Below are positions 8,932 through 20,618 of a stretch of 64,000 nt of DNA, piece after piece. Numbering within the stretch: position 1 is the stretch's first letter; each line of letters begins with the position of its first letter. The notes under the pieces are model-generated. The model was given only the letters and a program-made list of their open reading frames with translations, ran no database searches and had not been told where the DNA came from. This stretch comes from Bos javanicus (lineage: Eukaryota > Chordata > Mammalia > Artiodactyla > Bovidae), in NCBI RefSeq assembly GCF_032452875.1, contig NC_083881.1, forward strand, positions 60,395,689 to 60,459,688, read 5' to 3'. The position numbers and the translations under genes are program-made.

Positions 8932-11611
8932 AGGAGGGAACAAGTTAAGAAGCAGGGGCAGTGATGAGAAGCACTTGATCCAAGCAGGGAGCCATGCAGA
9001 ATGTGCGGTCTGTGTACGCAGCCTGAGCCCACAATTACCTGCTTCCATGCAGAGCTGAACCGTTGCCATGGGAAACAGAAGCAGCCAGGCTCCTCCATCA
9101 ACCTGCACACGCCAGCAACCACTAGCGCAGAGGTGCATTCTCAATGGATTCGATGGTCTTTCCCAGGGCGTATATGTCAGGAGTCGCAGCAAAAGCCCTG
9201 GCATGGAGGGCATGGGCTCCCAGCTCCCAGCCCCTAGCCCCAGAGCTCTGTTTACCCACTTTGTTGGGGTGTCAGGGAGATGAACATTCCAGTGTTGTCC
9301 TGTGATTCTTTTGGGCCCAGATTAACTCGAGAGGTGCAAGGTATGCATCATTGTTTCAGATACGAGGCCCAATCAATGGCCATGACAAAAACCATTAGAG
9401 CCTCTGAAGTGGCCCACCCTGGGAGTCTTCTGGATGGAAGGGTATTGAAGATGTATACATGTCACCAGTGCCATTCTGGGGCTGACAGACAGAAACACAC
9501 AGGCTCTCTGCTTTTGCAAGTGCCAGAGAAACCGATGCAGGCGATGAGCACCTCAGCGTTGTTCTGTTTCTCCCCTCCTTCCCTGCGTGGGGAGCACTCG
9601 CCTGGCCTGATATCACAAGATCTCCAGTAAGGGAGACCAGTTCCATTGGCGCCTGCCCACCAGGCCCACTGCTGACGCACTTTCTCTGCTCCTCTAGCCC
9701 GTTCTGCTAATCCCCTGCGGAAACCTAATCTGCACCCATCGGCCTCTCGCTGACTTCAGGGCTTGGTGGGAATCTCATTCTAGAGGCAATCTGGAGAAAG
9801 GGCAGAGGAGGCACAGAAAAAAAGCGTGAGGCTGGGAGACAGCAGACCTGTGGCCTGGCCTGCTCCCCTGACCTCGCTGGGGACCGCAGAGGTGACGTGG
9901 GCTGGCTGAGAAGCTCAGTTCTAAGGCTCCTCTAGCCCACAGTCTCTGGAAGGAAGGCAAAGGAGAGTGGCCGAGCCCGCCCTGGGCGCTGGCATTCTGC
10001 AGCCGCCCAGGAGCCCCCAGAGGGGGACATGAGGAGAATGGAGCATTTCTTGTCCTTTCTTTTTTTCTTTTTTTTCAAACTCTTGCAAACTTCATAAATT
10101 GGTTGGGAACACACTGTTCTCTGAGCCTGCCAAAATAGCTCGAGCAGCGCCGAGAGGTGGAATGAGTTCCTCATCATTTTGTTTTCATCGCTCTTGCCTT
10201 GGGAAAGCCAGCGAACACCTTCCTCTCTGAAAGCAACCTTCACACAAGAAAGGAAAGATTAATGAAAGCTATCGGGATAAACCGAGCAGCGTCTACAGAA
10301 CAATTCAGTCTGGCTCGGCATTGTCTGTGAGGCCTGGCAGCCCTTTCACAGCCAGTCCTGTTCCTCTCCTGGACCCGAGCCTTGGCTAACAGATCAATTC
10401 TTCAAAAGCCCGGGGTGGCGCAAGTCCATGCAGCTGTTCTGTTAAGAAGATGCTCAAGCTCCTGTCCTCCATGAGATGAGGGATTCAGATCCCTCAGACC
10501 ATTGTTAACAAAAGCTTTCTTTCTGCCATTTGTGTTCATGGGTAAACTATCAGGGATAGAAACAGGGACTTCAAGTTTCCTCTGGTCTCATCTGTTTATT
10601 CCAATTTTCTAATACTTAATTTTTTCTTAAAAAAAAAAAAACAATTTCAAAGTAAAGATTATTCTGAAAGTTTACTTACAGGTTCCTCTCAGGTTCTCCT
10701 CTGGGTGCAGCAAGGCCCTTCCCAAGGGCTCTGAGTCTTGATATACAAGAGGGAAAAAGGAAGCAGAAGTAACAGGAGGGTCACATCGCCATGAATCAAC
10801 CTCTTTAATTCCCCACAGAAGTGACTAAGTGATTTAATATTAACAAAGGGGTTAACTGATGCAAAGGAACTACTTATTTCTTTCTAGTGTTTTTCTCGGA
10901 ATAGATGTTGCAGAAATCAGTTCTAGAAAATAATAAAATAGGGTATTTTCAAACACCAGGGAGTGAGTTATGAAAACTTGGATGGTCTCTTGCCTTTTTC
11001 CTCTTCTTTCATCACTCATACTCCCTACCTCCATCCCTACCCCAGAGAGGAGACCAAACATTCGCCATCCCCACTCCCATCCACAGATGAAGAGGCAAGA
11101 AGGAGCCGCCTCTGTTTTGAATGACCCAAGACACTGTAGAAATCTGTGTCATATGTCTCCATCTTGCTGGGACTTCCCAATGTAGACATTTAGATTCAAT
11201 TCAAGAGAACCAGCTTGTGGGGTTGCAAGGAATTAGCAAAGCCCAAAACCCTTCCATAAAAGTGCTCTTCTCCTATTCACCAAAACCCACAATATACCTG
11301 TAAGAACTTTTATCTTAAAAATGCACACATTCCAGTCAAAATGCAAGCATTTCTGAGAAGGGTCAATGCAAAGGAAAATCTAAAACAAGTAACTGTATAG
11401 CTGGGACATTGAAAACTCATGTCAAGTTCAGTGAAGATACACAAACATTTGATGTTTGGGAAACACAGCTGTCCATCAATAAGCAGTAGGGGATTCAGCA
11501 AATTTTGTGAGTAAATTAACATTACAAAAAGCCAGTGAGCCTCACTGGAGAGAGTTGGAGGGGAGTGAGTGAACGCAGGAACAGGGAGCTGAGTTAGGAG
11601 GTAGGACAGTG
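8932..11611. other. Long single-copy stretch; candidate regulatory DNA, no gene
   Basis: About 2.7 kb without recognisable young repeats, apart from a T-rich tract at about 10056-10076 and an A12-13 run at about 10629-10641. The parts 9290-9420 and 9930-10470 are single-copy, contain CpGs and hold clustered homeodomain- and SOX-like words (for example 'cccaatcaatggcc', 'gattaatgaaagc'). Open frames up to about 116 codons are unremarkable. Confidence 0.45.
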
Positions 11612-12030
11612 TATTAGTCAGGGTTCTCCAGAAAAACTGAACCGATAGGCTGTGCATGTGTGGAAAGAGACAGGTTTATTTTGAGGAACTGACTCACATG
11701 ATTGTGGAGCTGGCACCTCTAAAGTCAGCAGGGTGGGCAAGCAGGCTGGAGACCCAAGGAAGAGTAATGTTGTAGCTGGGGTCCAAAGGTGGGTTGCAGG
11801 CTTAATTCTTTCTTCCTTGGAGGACCTCAGTCTTTTCTCTCCTGAGACCTTCAACTGATTGGACAAGGCCCACCCACATCCAAGAGGATAATCTGCTTTG
11901 CTCACAGTCTACTGACTTCATTGCCCATCTAGTCTTAAAAAACATCTTCAGAGTAATGTCTGGATTCATGTTTGACCCAATATCTGGGTACTGTGGCCTA
12001 GTCAAATTGAAACAGAAAATGAATCATCAC
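11612..12030 (-). mobile_element. Ancient mammalian LTR (ERVL/MaLR group), antisense
   Basis: Starts with the hallmark 'tattagtcagggttctcc' and continues with 'gaggaactgactcacatg', 'caggctggagacccaagg', 'caactgattggacaaggcc' and 'gaatcatcacaacca'. I recognise this as a common mammalian LTR but am unsure of the exact subfamily. Confidence 0.6.
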
Positions 12031-12332
12031 AACCAGATTGAGTAATACTAAGGCAAGACAAAAACATAGGGCTCTGCTTGTTCACTTTAGATTGTAAAAG
12101 GTGAATGACAGAATTTGGTATCTGGGGGAGACGGGAAAAAAGGAATCAGTGATGATCAGAGCTTCCCACCTGAGCCAGGTAGAGCATGGAAGCACTGGTT
12201 CCTAAGGAATGTGGCTGGAGAAACAAGGTCCCAGACAGATGACCAGATGGAAATATCCATCCTCTGAATGGGCAGGAATGTGGGCCTGGGCACAGGAGGG
12301 GACATGAGGCAGAAAGACAGAGCTGAGAGTTA
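12031..12332. other. Single-copy gap, nothing recognised
   Basis: Short unannotated spacer between the ancient LTR and the class II-type solo LTR. Confidence 0.5.
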
Positions 12333-13193
12333 GCCAGATGCCGGGAGCCAGTGTGAGGAACTCCGCCCATGGCAAAGGTCATGAGGAAGGAGGCTCAGCA
12401 TACGCAAAGGCGGGATTGAGCCTCAGGAGTCCCCCTGGAAATTCTCGAGCATCTACCCCCAAAACCAGAGTCTGCCTACTTTACTGCTTTATGCTCTCAC
12501 CTACACCTCTGACTTTATGGGGGGACTGTCCCCCACCACCTCCCTCTGAAAAAGAGTTTACTTATAGCTCCAGTTAATAAAGTTCCTGGGCGTGACAAGA
12601 GTGTTTCAATCTACAAACTCCTTTGGAAGTCCTCCAGCCTGCCTGAACAGGTTCTTCTCGCCACATGTGATTGTTCACAGCCTCCCAACCGTGAGAGGCA
12701 TGAGATGTTCTAAACTGTCTAAATACAGATTCCTTTGAGCAGTTAAAAGATTGATTAGAAATTGTATTGGTGAAGGGTTTTTCACTTGTTGGGCCAATGT
12801 TTGCTACCAAGTTTCCATATCCCTTACCTACTGTGTCCCTGGGAATGTACTGATTAATATAATTGGTGTAAGTAGTAGCTTTAATGTTTGTAACCTTGGA
12901 CCCTTGAGTTAATTCTTTTCTTGTTATAGCCCACCACACCTTTGCCCTATAGGAATGCAACTTTATCTAATGTTTTTGGAGTGTGGCGCCTGACTTTAGA
13001 ATAATCACCTTTAGAGAAAAATAAGTTTTCTGGATAAAGGATCTTAAAATGTCGACAGGCCCCCTGGCCAGAAGATGATGTAAATCACCTAAACTTTTGT
13101 ATATGATAAGTTTGAAAGCCTGGCTTTGATAAGGATCAAGGACTGCTGACCTTCCCCCATTATCCTCTATGCATAACTTAAGGTATAAAAACT

Positions 13194-13209
13194 ACTTTGG
13201 AAAAATAAA
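13194..13209 (+). promoter_or_regulatory. LTR TATA box and polyadenylation signal
   Basis: Within the solo LTR, 'tataaaa' at 13194-13200 is followed at once by 'aataaa' at 13204-13209. Close spacing of TATA and AATAAA with a short R region is known for beta-like retroviral LTRs. Whether the promoter is active cannot be told. Confidence 0.55.
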
Positions 13210-13522
13210 GTGCGGGCCTTGTTCACTGAAACTTGGTCTCCCCATGTTGTTCTTTCTCTCACCTTCTGGCTGAATTCCCATCTGGAACGTGGAGGCTTGT
13301 CAAGCCTACTAATTATGCCTGGGCTTCTAAGATCTGACAGGGGAGGCCTTAGTGTCTCCTCTCCTTCCGGAGAATGGGAGGATGCCTGTGGCCTACGTAG
13401 GTGACGCAAATTCCTTATTTTGGAATTTTATTAGCTTTCCACATAAACCAAGTTATTCAGCCTCTTTTCTCCGCTGAATTTTCCTGCTGAGCTATCCTTA
13501 TTCTATTACTCTTTATATCTCT

Positions 13523-14629
13523 CAGATCAGATCAGATCAGATCAGTCACTCAGTCGTGTCTGACTCTTTGCAATCCCATGAATTGTAGCACGCCAGGCCT
13601 CCCTGTCCATCACCAACTCCTGGAGTTCACTGAGACTCACGTCCATTGAGTCAGTGATGCCATCCAGCCATCTCATCCTCTGTCATCCCCTTCTCCTCCT
13701 GCCCCCAGTCCCTCCCAGCATCAGAGTCTTTTCCAATGAGTCAACTCTTCGCATCAGGTGGCCAAAGTATTGGAGTTTCAGCTTTAGCATCATTCCTTCC
13801 AAAGAAATCCCAGGGCTGATCTCCTTCAGAATGGACTGGTTGGATCTCCTTGCAGTCCAAGGGACTCTCAAGAGTCTTCTCCAACACCACAGTTCAAAAG
13901 CATCAATTCTTCGGCGCTCAGCCTTCTTCACAGGCCAACTCTCACATCCATACATGACCACAGGAAAAACCATAGCCTTGACTAGATGAACCTTTGTTGG
14001 CAAAGTAATGTCTCTGCTTTTGAATATGCTATCTAGGTTGGTCATAACTTTCCTTCCATGGAGTAAGCGTCTTTTAATTTCATGGCTGCAGTCACCATCT
14101 GCAGTGATTTTGGAGCCCAGAAAAAGAAAGTCTGACACTGTTTCCACTGTTTCCCCATCTATTTCCCATTAAGTGATGGGACCGGATGCCATGATCTTTG
14201 TTTTCTGAATGTTGAGTTTTAAGCCAACTTCTTCACTCTCCACTTTCACTTTTATCAAGAGGCTTTTGAGTTCCTCTTCACTTTCTGCCATAAGGGTGGT
14301 GTCATCTGTATATCTGAGGTTATTGATATTTCTCCCGTCAATCTTGATTCCAGCTTGTGTTTCTTCCAGTCCAGCGTTTCTCATGATGTACTCTGCATAT
14401 AAGTTAAATAAGCAGGGTGACAATATACAGCCTTGACGTACTCCTTTTCCTATTTGGAACCAGTCTGTTGTTCCATGGCCAGTTCTAACTGTTGCTTCCT
14501 GATCTGCATACAAATTTCTCAAGAGGCAGATCAGGTGGTCTGGTATTCCCATCTCTTTCAGAATTTTCCACATTTTATTGTGATCCACACAGTCAAAGGC
14601 TTTGGCATAGTCAATAAAGCAGAAATAGA
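13523..14629 (-). mobile_element. BovB LINE, antisense, 5'-truncated (ORF2 RT C-terminal half)
   Basis: Read on the minus strand it encodes the RT region 'GKGVRQGCILSPCLFNLY' and the C-terminal domain down to 'KLKLQYFGHLMRRVDS'. The catalytic RT box, normally YADD, reads YTDD here (codons at 14301-14312), and the frame is broken near 14160. The 3' tail is a (gatca)n repeat at 13523-13545. A short 'atctct' at 13517-13522 and 14630-14635 may be its target duplication inside the LTR. Confidence 0.93.
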
Positions 14630-14751
14630 ATCTCTAATTAATATTTAATTTAAGCTATTGTATCCAGTTTGCTGACGCTGTCTCCACTTCAAATTTCCTG
14701 GATCCACCAGGGCTGGACCCCAGCAGCCAGACACAGGCTTGCAGGCTAGGT

Positions 14752-14970
14752 GGGCTTCTCAAGTGCCACAGTGACAAAGAATCCTCCTGCCAATGCAGGG
14801 GATGAAAGAGATGTGGGTTTGACCCCTGGGTTGGAAGGACCCCCTGGAGAAGGAAATGGCAACTCACTTCAGTATTCTTGCCTGGGAAATCCCATGGACA
14901 AAGGAGCCTGGTGAGCTACAGTCCATGGGGTCACAAAAATTGGACATGACTGAGCGACTGAGCAACTGAG
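14752..14970 (+). mobile_element. Bov-tA SINE, sense
   Basis: Head 'gggcttctcaagtgccacag' is diverged. The body is typical, to 'gactgagcgactgagcaac'. Its 3' tail runs into a TG/CA microsatellite. Confidence 0.92.
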
Positions 14971-15027
14971 CATGTGTGTGTGTGCATGCATGTGCGCGCG
15001 CACACACACACGCACACACACACACAG
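14971..15027. repeat. TG/CA microsatellite with a self-complementary centre
   Basis: An uninterrupted alternating purine-pyrimidine tract. (TG)n on the left becomes (CA)n on the right through a central 'gtgcgcgcgcac', so it can fold on itself and is a candidate Z-DNA former. It adjoins the 3' tail of a Bov-tA. Confidence 0.9.
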
Positions 15028-17689
15028 GCTTTCAGGGTAGCACCCAAGCATATGGAAGCGGAGTGAGGATCTCTGTTTGTTGTGTGTTGGGTTACATGGT
15101 ACCTTCCTGGTACTCAAGGGGCTGGGGCTGCTGCTGAGTCATTAAGCTCATAGAATACACTAGGGAGAGCTTTAGGAACGTGGCTGCCTGCCTCAAGGAG
15201 GAGAGGTGAGTGCAGTGGGAAGGGAGGCATTCCAGACAGAGGAGATGGCGCCTGCAAATGCAGGAGGACCAGTGAGAGGACTGCCGAAACTCTGGATGGG
15301 ACTGAGGTGGAAGACGGTAGGGACAAGCAGCCACAAATGATGCAGGCGAGCCCACTAGGGCCACATCCTTGACAGCCCATCATGTCAGGGGGCCCACTTA
15401 TTCCTGAAGGAAACGAGAGCCATCGAGGCAAGATGTTTTCATTCAAACAAGAAGGTCCAGACCGCAGCGCAAATGCCTGATTGGGTAATCCAGAAGCGAT
15501 GTAGGGGTTCCAAGACAGGGATGCATCAGGGAAGGGAGAATTGGAAGCTGGCTGGAGACTGTGAGGGCAGGAAGACCTTGAGGTCCCAGAAATGGCCCTT
15601 CAGTAGAAGGGGTGGGGGCAGGAGCCAGAGGTGAAGAGGGGAGGGGCAAGCCGAAGGTCATCACGTAGTGTTAAGAATGGAACCAGAGAGGTGAGGGCAG
15701 TAGTAGAGAGGCAATGATTTTGGTTTTTGGAAGAACAGAGAAAATTCAGCATATCAAGCTCACCAAGGAGATCAGATGTGGGGAAAAGGAAGAAAGCTGA
15801 TGAGGGTGGTCTCAGCCCTCTTGGGGAAGGAGAAGAGGGGGCCTTCTGCTCAAGGAGGAGGGGAAGAAACAGAGGTTGCTGGCTTGAGCAGAGCAAATGT
15901 GGGAGCAGGTGCTGGAAAACGCCCTGGGAGGAGGGGGAGGGCCCCAGCCCCCAGGGGCCATCACAGGGAGCCCGGGAGCATAGTTTGGAGAGCTGCCTGG
16001 CAATGCCCAAGCTAGGAGTGGGAGAAAACGGCCATCTGGGTTAGACCTTAGAGACTCCTAAAACTGGGTGCAACTTGAGGTTGGGGGCCTGGAATGCAGG
16101 TGGATAAGATTCAGCTGTTGCTGCAAAATTTCTTCTGGTGCATCCATTGAACTTAGAGAATAGAAAAGCTATGCTTAGCTAGGTAGTTCAACCTGATTCG
16201 GCTCATATGTTCTTCAGTGGCTTTGAGTCTGCAGTTGGTGGGCTGGACTCTTCGAGAGTGTCTGTACTCCTCAGATAAATGGCTTCAGAACAGCAATGGT
16301 ATTGATATGCAGAAACCATCTGATTTCAATGCTGGGGCCGACTGGCCACCAGCTAACTAAGACTAGGGCCTGAACTTCTAGGGCCTCTCTAGAATTCTGG
16401 TTGGGATGGAACAGTCAGTCACTGCTGAAATGACTGTACAGTCCTAGAGTCAGGATCATCTCCTGTTCTTTCTCCCGCATCAGGAATGTCTGCCCCACAG
16501 AGGTGGTTTTCTTTTGGATGAGCCTTGAATTCATCAAGTGAACTCCAGGGTTCACTTGAGACTCATGTGAGTCATCCAGCCCCGGGATCCCTCTGCAGAA
16601 AGAGAATGTGTTGTGAGGCTGCAGGGTCTGGCATGGACAAGTGCAGTCAGTTTGTTCATTTAGTAGCTTTTAACCTCTTAAAAATTGTGGCAGTCTCTCC
16701 TGAACAACCTATTGAGGTAATAAGTTCCATATGTTGAATAAACAGAATTCTGTCCCATGAGGCCAGCTGCACTATCTCGGCTCTAAAACTCTCTCCTTTT
16801 CATTTCACAGTGATATTCCCAGGTCTATTTTTACTACGCTTATCCCAATGATGTCCTTTCTAATTCCAGATCTCAATCATCTCTGCTGTTTCAATACTGG
16901 AGTCTTTCAGCATTTAGTACTCACTTCTGTAAGGACGCTGTTCCTCGGCCTCCACTTCCCACCCCCACCTTTGCCTGATATGTCCTCTCCGGGACCTTTT
17001 CTGGCTCCATCTGCTTTTTCTTCTATTCAAGTTCACTTTTTCAAGGGTAACTGGGCTGGGACCTGGGACTCCCCTGATGAAAGAGGCATGATGCTAAAAG
17101 CTCACATCTGGCCATTAAGACAGATGCAGGCATAAGGCAGTCTAGACAGAAGGACAATGATGTTATATAGAAAGACCTGCGGGAACCTGGATGAGCAACA
17201 CTCTCAGGGGTAGAGGGTGGAGTAAGAGAGAGCCAGCAAGAGGAGGATGAGGCTGAGTGCTGCAGTTGGAGAAGTGGGAAGGGAACCAGCAGAGCCACGG
17301 TGCCCTGGAGGTGCCAGCGGAGCCCAGATGGATGCCCATGGGGAAACACTCCCCCTTCCCTTTCCCTGACTCCACACAGTCAGACCCTGGATATGGGACC
17401 CCACCTCAGCCAACGGGACCCTAGGAGAAATCTGCGAGGAGCTCACAGGAGAGTTTTCCTCTCTCTTAAAAAGACGTATGAAAGAAGAAGTAAGTTCGTC
17501 TTCACTAGACCTGGCTGGGCCTGCACGTGACATCTTGAAAAGTTGCATCCATTTTCATAACATGAGGGGAGACAGAGCCAAAGATAGGAGGAATCTGTGT
17601 CGTCAATATCATCTGCAGCCCCTGAACAAACCCTCGACTCCCTCTGCTCCCAGAGCCCTGATATGAGAGCCCAAACGTATCCCAGTTGT
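15028..17689. other. Single-copy stretch, partly purine-rich; no gene seen
   Basis: 15180-16010 is strongly purine-rich on the plus strand, with G-runs near 15926-15941. The antisense frames of about 110-136 codons here (for example 15600-16010) are proline/serine/leucine-rich and are explained by that composition. No repeat family was recognised with confidence. An ATTA/TTGAA-rich part at 16660-16760 is AT-rich but unremarkable. Confidence 0.45.
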
Positions 17690-18889
17690 TCAAGCCAGTT
17701 TTTAAAAAGTAAACTTTACTTTTTAGGGCAGTTGTAGGTTTACAGCAAAGCTGAGAAGACAGTGCAGAGATTTCTCCTCTATACCTGGTCCCACATACCC
17801 CTGACCACCCCCACCGTCACCATCCCACCCCAGAATGGAAAATGTGTTACAACTGATGAATCTACACTGACACGTCACAACCACCCAGAGCCTGCAGGGT
17901 GAATTATGAATCACTCTTGGGTCCTGCATTCAATGGGTTTGGACACATGTGTCCACAATAACAGTGAACACTCAGTCAGACAGAACAGTTTCACTGCCCC
18001 CAAAATTCTCTGTGTTCTACCTGCTAAGCCCTCTCTCCCTGCAAACCTTTGGTGACCACAGTTCTTTCGATTGTCTCCATAACGTTTTGCCTTTCCACAA
18101 CGTCATATAGCTATAATCACATAATAGGTCATTTTTCAGATTGGGTTTTTTCTTCACTTAGTATTATATACTTAAGTTTTTTCATCACTTTCCAAGGTCA
18201 GGTCACTTTTAACTACTACTTTATTGAGGTATAATGGACATACAAAAAACTGCACATATTTAAACTGCATAATTTGGTTAGTTCTGATGTGTGGGGACAC
18301 CTGTGAAACCATCGTCACAGTCAGGATAGTGAACACACCCGCAGCCTCAGAAGCCGCCTGGTGCAGCCTGTGAACCCTCCCGCCTTCCCCTCCCCACTCC
18401 AGCCCATTCCTAGGCCACCACGGATTTGCTTTCTATCACTATAGTTTGTATTTTCTATAATTTTATAGATGGAACTACACTGTATGTAGTCTTTATTTTT
18501 TTGTCTTTTTTCACGCAGTGTAATTATTCTGAGATTTCTCCATGTTGTTGCAGATACCAATAGTTCATTCCTTTTTATTGCTGAGTAGTATTCCACTGAA
18601 TGGACACACTAGTTTGTTTATCCATAAACTGATTGATGGACACAGGCAGTTTCCACTTGGAGGCTATTAAAAATAAAACTGCTATGAACTTGTGAAAATA
18701 AGTCTTTGGATGGACACATGCTTTCATTTCTTTTGGGAAGATACCTAGGAGTGGTATGACTGGATCATATGGTAGGTGTGTGTCTATCTTTCAAGTTTTC
18801 TAAAGTGGTTGCACCATTTTACACCCTCTCCAGCAGAACATGAGGGGTCCAGTGGCTTCATGTCCTCACTAGCATTTGGTATGGTCAGT

Positions 18890-18923
18890 CTTTTTCATTT
18901 AACCCACTGGTTAAATGAAAAAG
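18890..18923. repeat. Perfect 15-bp hairpin inside L1 (quasi-palindrome)
   Basis: Left arm 18890-18904 (ctttttcatttaacc), 4-nt loop, right arm 18909-18923 as its exact reverse complement. A second, overlapping inverted match pairs the 'ccactgg' at 18904-18910 with 'ccagtgg' at 18929-18935. The L1 text I expect at this point has no such palindrome. Confidence 0.9.
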
Positions 18924-19411
18924 AAAACCCAGTGGCGTATCACTGTAGCTTTAATTTGCATTTGTCTAGTGACTCATGACGTGGAGCATCTTTTCATGAA
19001 CTTGTTTGCCATTCCTATATCTATCTTTGGTGAAGTACCCATGCCTGTTTCTAATTTATTTTTAATACAACTGCCACAATAACAATTCCTTTCTGTTAAA
19101 ATATGAATCTTCTTTTAAAAAATATGCACATTTATTATAGAAAATCACCCTTAACTTTACCATTCAAAGTAATTGTCTGTTCATTTTATACATTTCAAAT
19201 ATTTTTCCAGTTTGCAATTTGCATCTTAATTTCATATGCAGGTTTATTTTTTAATATATATAGATGTTTAAAATGCTACCACTCTTTGTCACTGAGGCCA
19301 TAATTATAAAATTCTACTCTCCCCACAATGTATGTTTGTATGGTTTGCCTATTTAAATATTTAATCTATCTAATACTATTTGACAAGTTATAAACTGGAT
19401 ACTCATACTAG

Positions 19412-19882
19412 TTTTCTACAGATGTAGCAAATGGCCACAAATCTAGTGGCTTAAAACAATAGAAATGTATTCCCTTATAGTCCTGGAGGTCAGAAGTCTG
19501 AAATGGGTTTTAGGGGATTAAAATCAAGGTGTCAGAAGTGCTGTTTTTCTTTCTAGAGGTCCCAGGGAAGAATCTGTTCTTGCTTTTCCAATCGTCTAGA
19601 GTCTGCCCACATTCTTTGGCCAGTGTCTGGCTTGATCTGCAAAGCCAGGAATCACATCATGCCAAACTCTGCTCCCATCCTTACATTTGTTCTTCCATTT
19701 TGAGCCTTCTGCCTCCCTTTACAACCCTTGTGACTACACTGGCCCCTCCTGGATAAACCAGTATAATCCTCCAATTTCAAAACCCATGATTCAGTCATAT
19801 CTGTTTGCCACTGTAAAGCAACACACACACAAATTCCAGGAATTAGGACACACAACTCCGGGGTGGGAGGCATTATTCTATC
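19412..19882 (-). mobile_element. MaLR/MLT1-like LTR, antisense, inserted in L1
   Basis: Same order as the antisense MaLR at 1.8-2.28 kb: 'caaatctagtggcttaaaac', 'agtcctggaggtcagaagtc', 'tgtgactacactggcccc', ending 'ggcattattctatcgca'. L1-like text is present on both sides. Confidence 0.65.
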
Positions 19883-20060
19883 GCAGGATCTAATATTGCT
19901 TTTTATCCAAATGGTTCATCAGTTTGCTCAATATTCTTTACTAAATAATCAATCCATACTTCTCTACTGATTAGAAATGTCAGCTTCATCATATAAGAAA
20001 TTCATAGGAGAAAACATATATTTATTTCAGAGCGTTCTATTCTGTTCCTCTGGTCATTAC

Positions 20061-20374
20061 AACACATTTTTTCTAACATGGGTATATGGTCCCTATTGGT
20101 ACAGGTCACATTTCAAACTCCTCTCACAACTCTTGAGATCTCCAGAGCCCACTTCTGTCCCTCTTCTCAGCCTCATTGCTGACCTGGGCTCCAGCCACAG
20201 CCAGGGGAGCCTAGTAACATAGTGACCTGTCTATCCTGTAGGTGATACAACTGTATAAGAGTACCGCCTTGTAAAGGGACACCAAAGTGAAAATACAAGA
20301 TTTACGAGATGTGTAATGATGGAATGCCACCTCACACTCTGTGAAAAATAATGAACTGTATTTTGATGTTTTGC
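20061..20374. other. Unassigned gap, nothing recognised
   Basis: About 310 bp between the L1/MaLR block and a CHR SINE head; no gene or repeat that I can name. Confidence 0.5.
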
Positions 20375-20448
20375 ACTTCCCTGGTGGTACAGTGGTAAAG
20401 AATCTGCCTGGCAATGCCGCAGACAGGGGTTTGATCCCTGGTCCCCAA
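20375..20448 (+). mobile_element. CHR-type tRNA-derived SINE head
   Basis: 'cacttccctggtggtacag' followed by 'ggtttgatccctggt' (B-box-like) is the tRNA-related head of CHR-type cetartiodactyl SINEs. The rest of the SINE is absent; the next bases belong to a hAT element. Confidence 0.7.
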
Positions 20449-20618
20449 CTCTTTTGACACCAGGGACTGGTTTCATGGAAGACCTTCTTCCACAGATGGG
20501 AGGAGGGCATGGTTTTGGTGTCCCTCACCTTCCACCACTCACCTCCTGTTACGTGGCCCAGTTCCTACCAGGCCACAGATTGGTCCATGGCCCTAGGGTT
20601 GGGGACCCCTGCTATAAA
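20446..20618 (-). mobile_element. Arthur1-like hAT-Tip100 DNA transposon
   Basis: 'ggtccccaactcttttgac' at one end and 'gggttggggacccctg' at the other are the inverted ends. The interior has 'ccagggactggtttcatgg' and 'accaggccacagattggtc'. A second copy in the same orientation lies at 48168-48366. Confidence 0.7.

Larger units (their letters stand above)
12339..14725 (+). mobile_element. Solo LTR of a class II-type endogenous retrovirus, split by BovB
   Basis: Begins 'tgccgggagccagtgtgag' (TG) and ends 'ctggaccccagca' (CA). It is flanked by a perfect 6-bp target duplication, gccaga, at 12333-12338 and 14726-14731; six bases is typical of class II (beta-like) elements. An antisense BovB occupies 13523-14629; without it the LTR is about 1.28 kb. 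No internal retroviral genes are attached, so it is a recombined solo LTR. It resembles the ruminant BTLTR1-type LTRs as I remember them. Confidence 0.8.
17690..20060 (-). mobile_element. Old L1 3'-end/ORF2 fragments, antisense
   Basis: 17700-18190 follows an antisense L1M 3' end ('gtaggtttacagcaaagctgag', 'cagtttcactgcccc', 'gtcatatagctataatc'). 18195-19080 follows a second antisense L1 piece ('ttattgaggtataatggac', 'attgctgagtagtattcc', 'tgctatgaacttgtg', 'catttggtatggtcagtc'). AT-rich L1-like text continues to 19411 and again at 19883-20060, around an inserted MaLR. All frames are broken. Confidence 0.75.

Noticed and set aside
12339..14725. A full endogenous retrovirus
   Set aside because: Only one LTR with a single TSD pair; no gag, pro, pol or env remnants between LTRs. 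The reverse transcriptase nearby belongs to BovB.
15926..15941. G-quadruplex
   Set aside because: Only three G-runs of three or more close together plus one GG; it falls short of the usual four-run pattern.
15600..16010. 136-codon minus-strand frame rich in Ser, Pro and Leu
   Set aside because: Explained by the purine-rich plus strand; no domain, and alternative frames are equally open.
20375..20448. tRNA gene
   Set aside because: The tRNA-like A/B-box text belongs to a CHR SINE head; no cloverleaf with an acceptor stem can be formed. The same applies to all Bov-tA heads.
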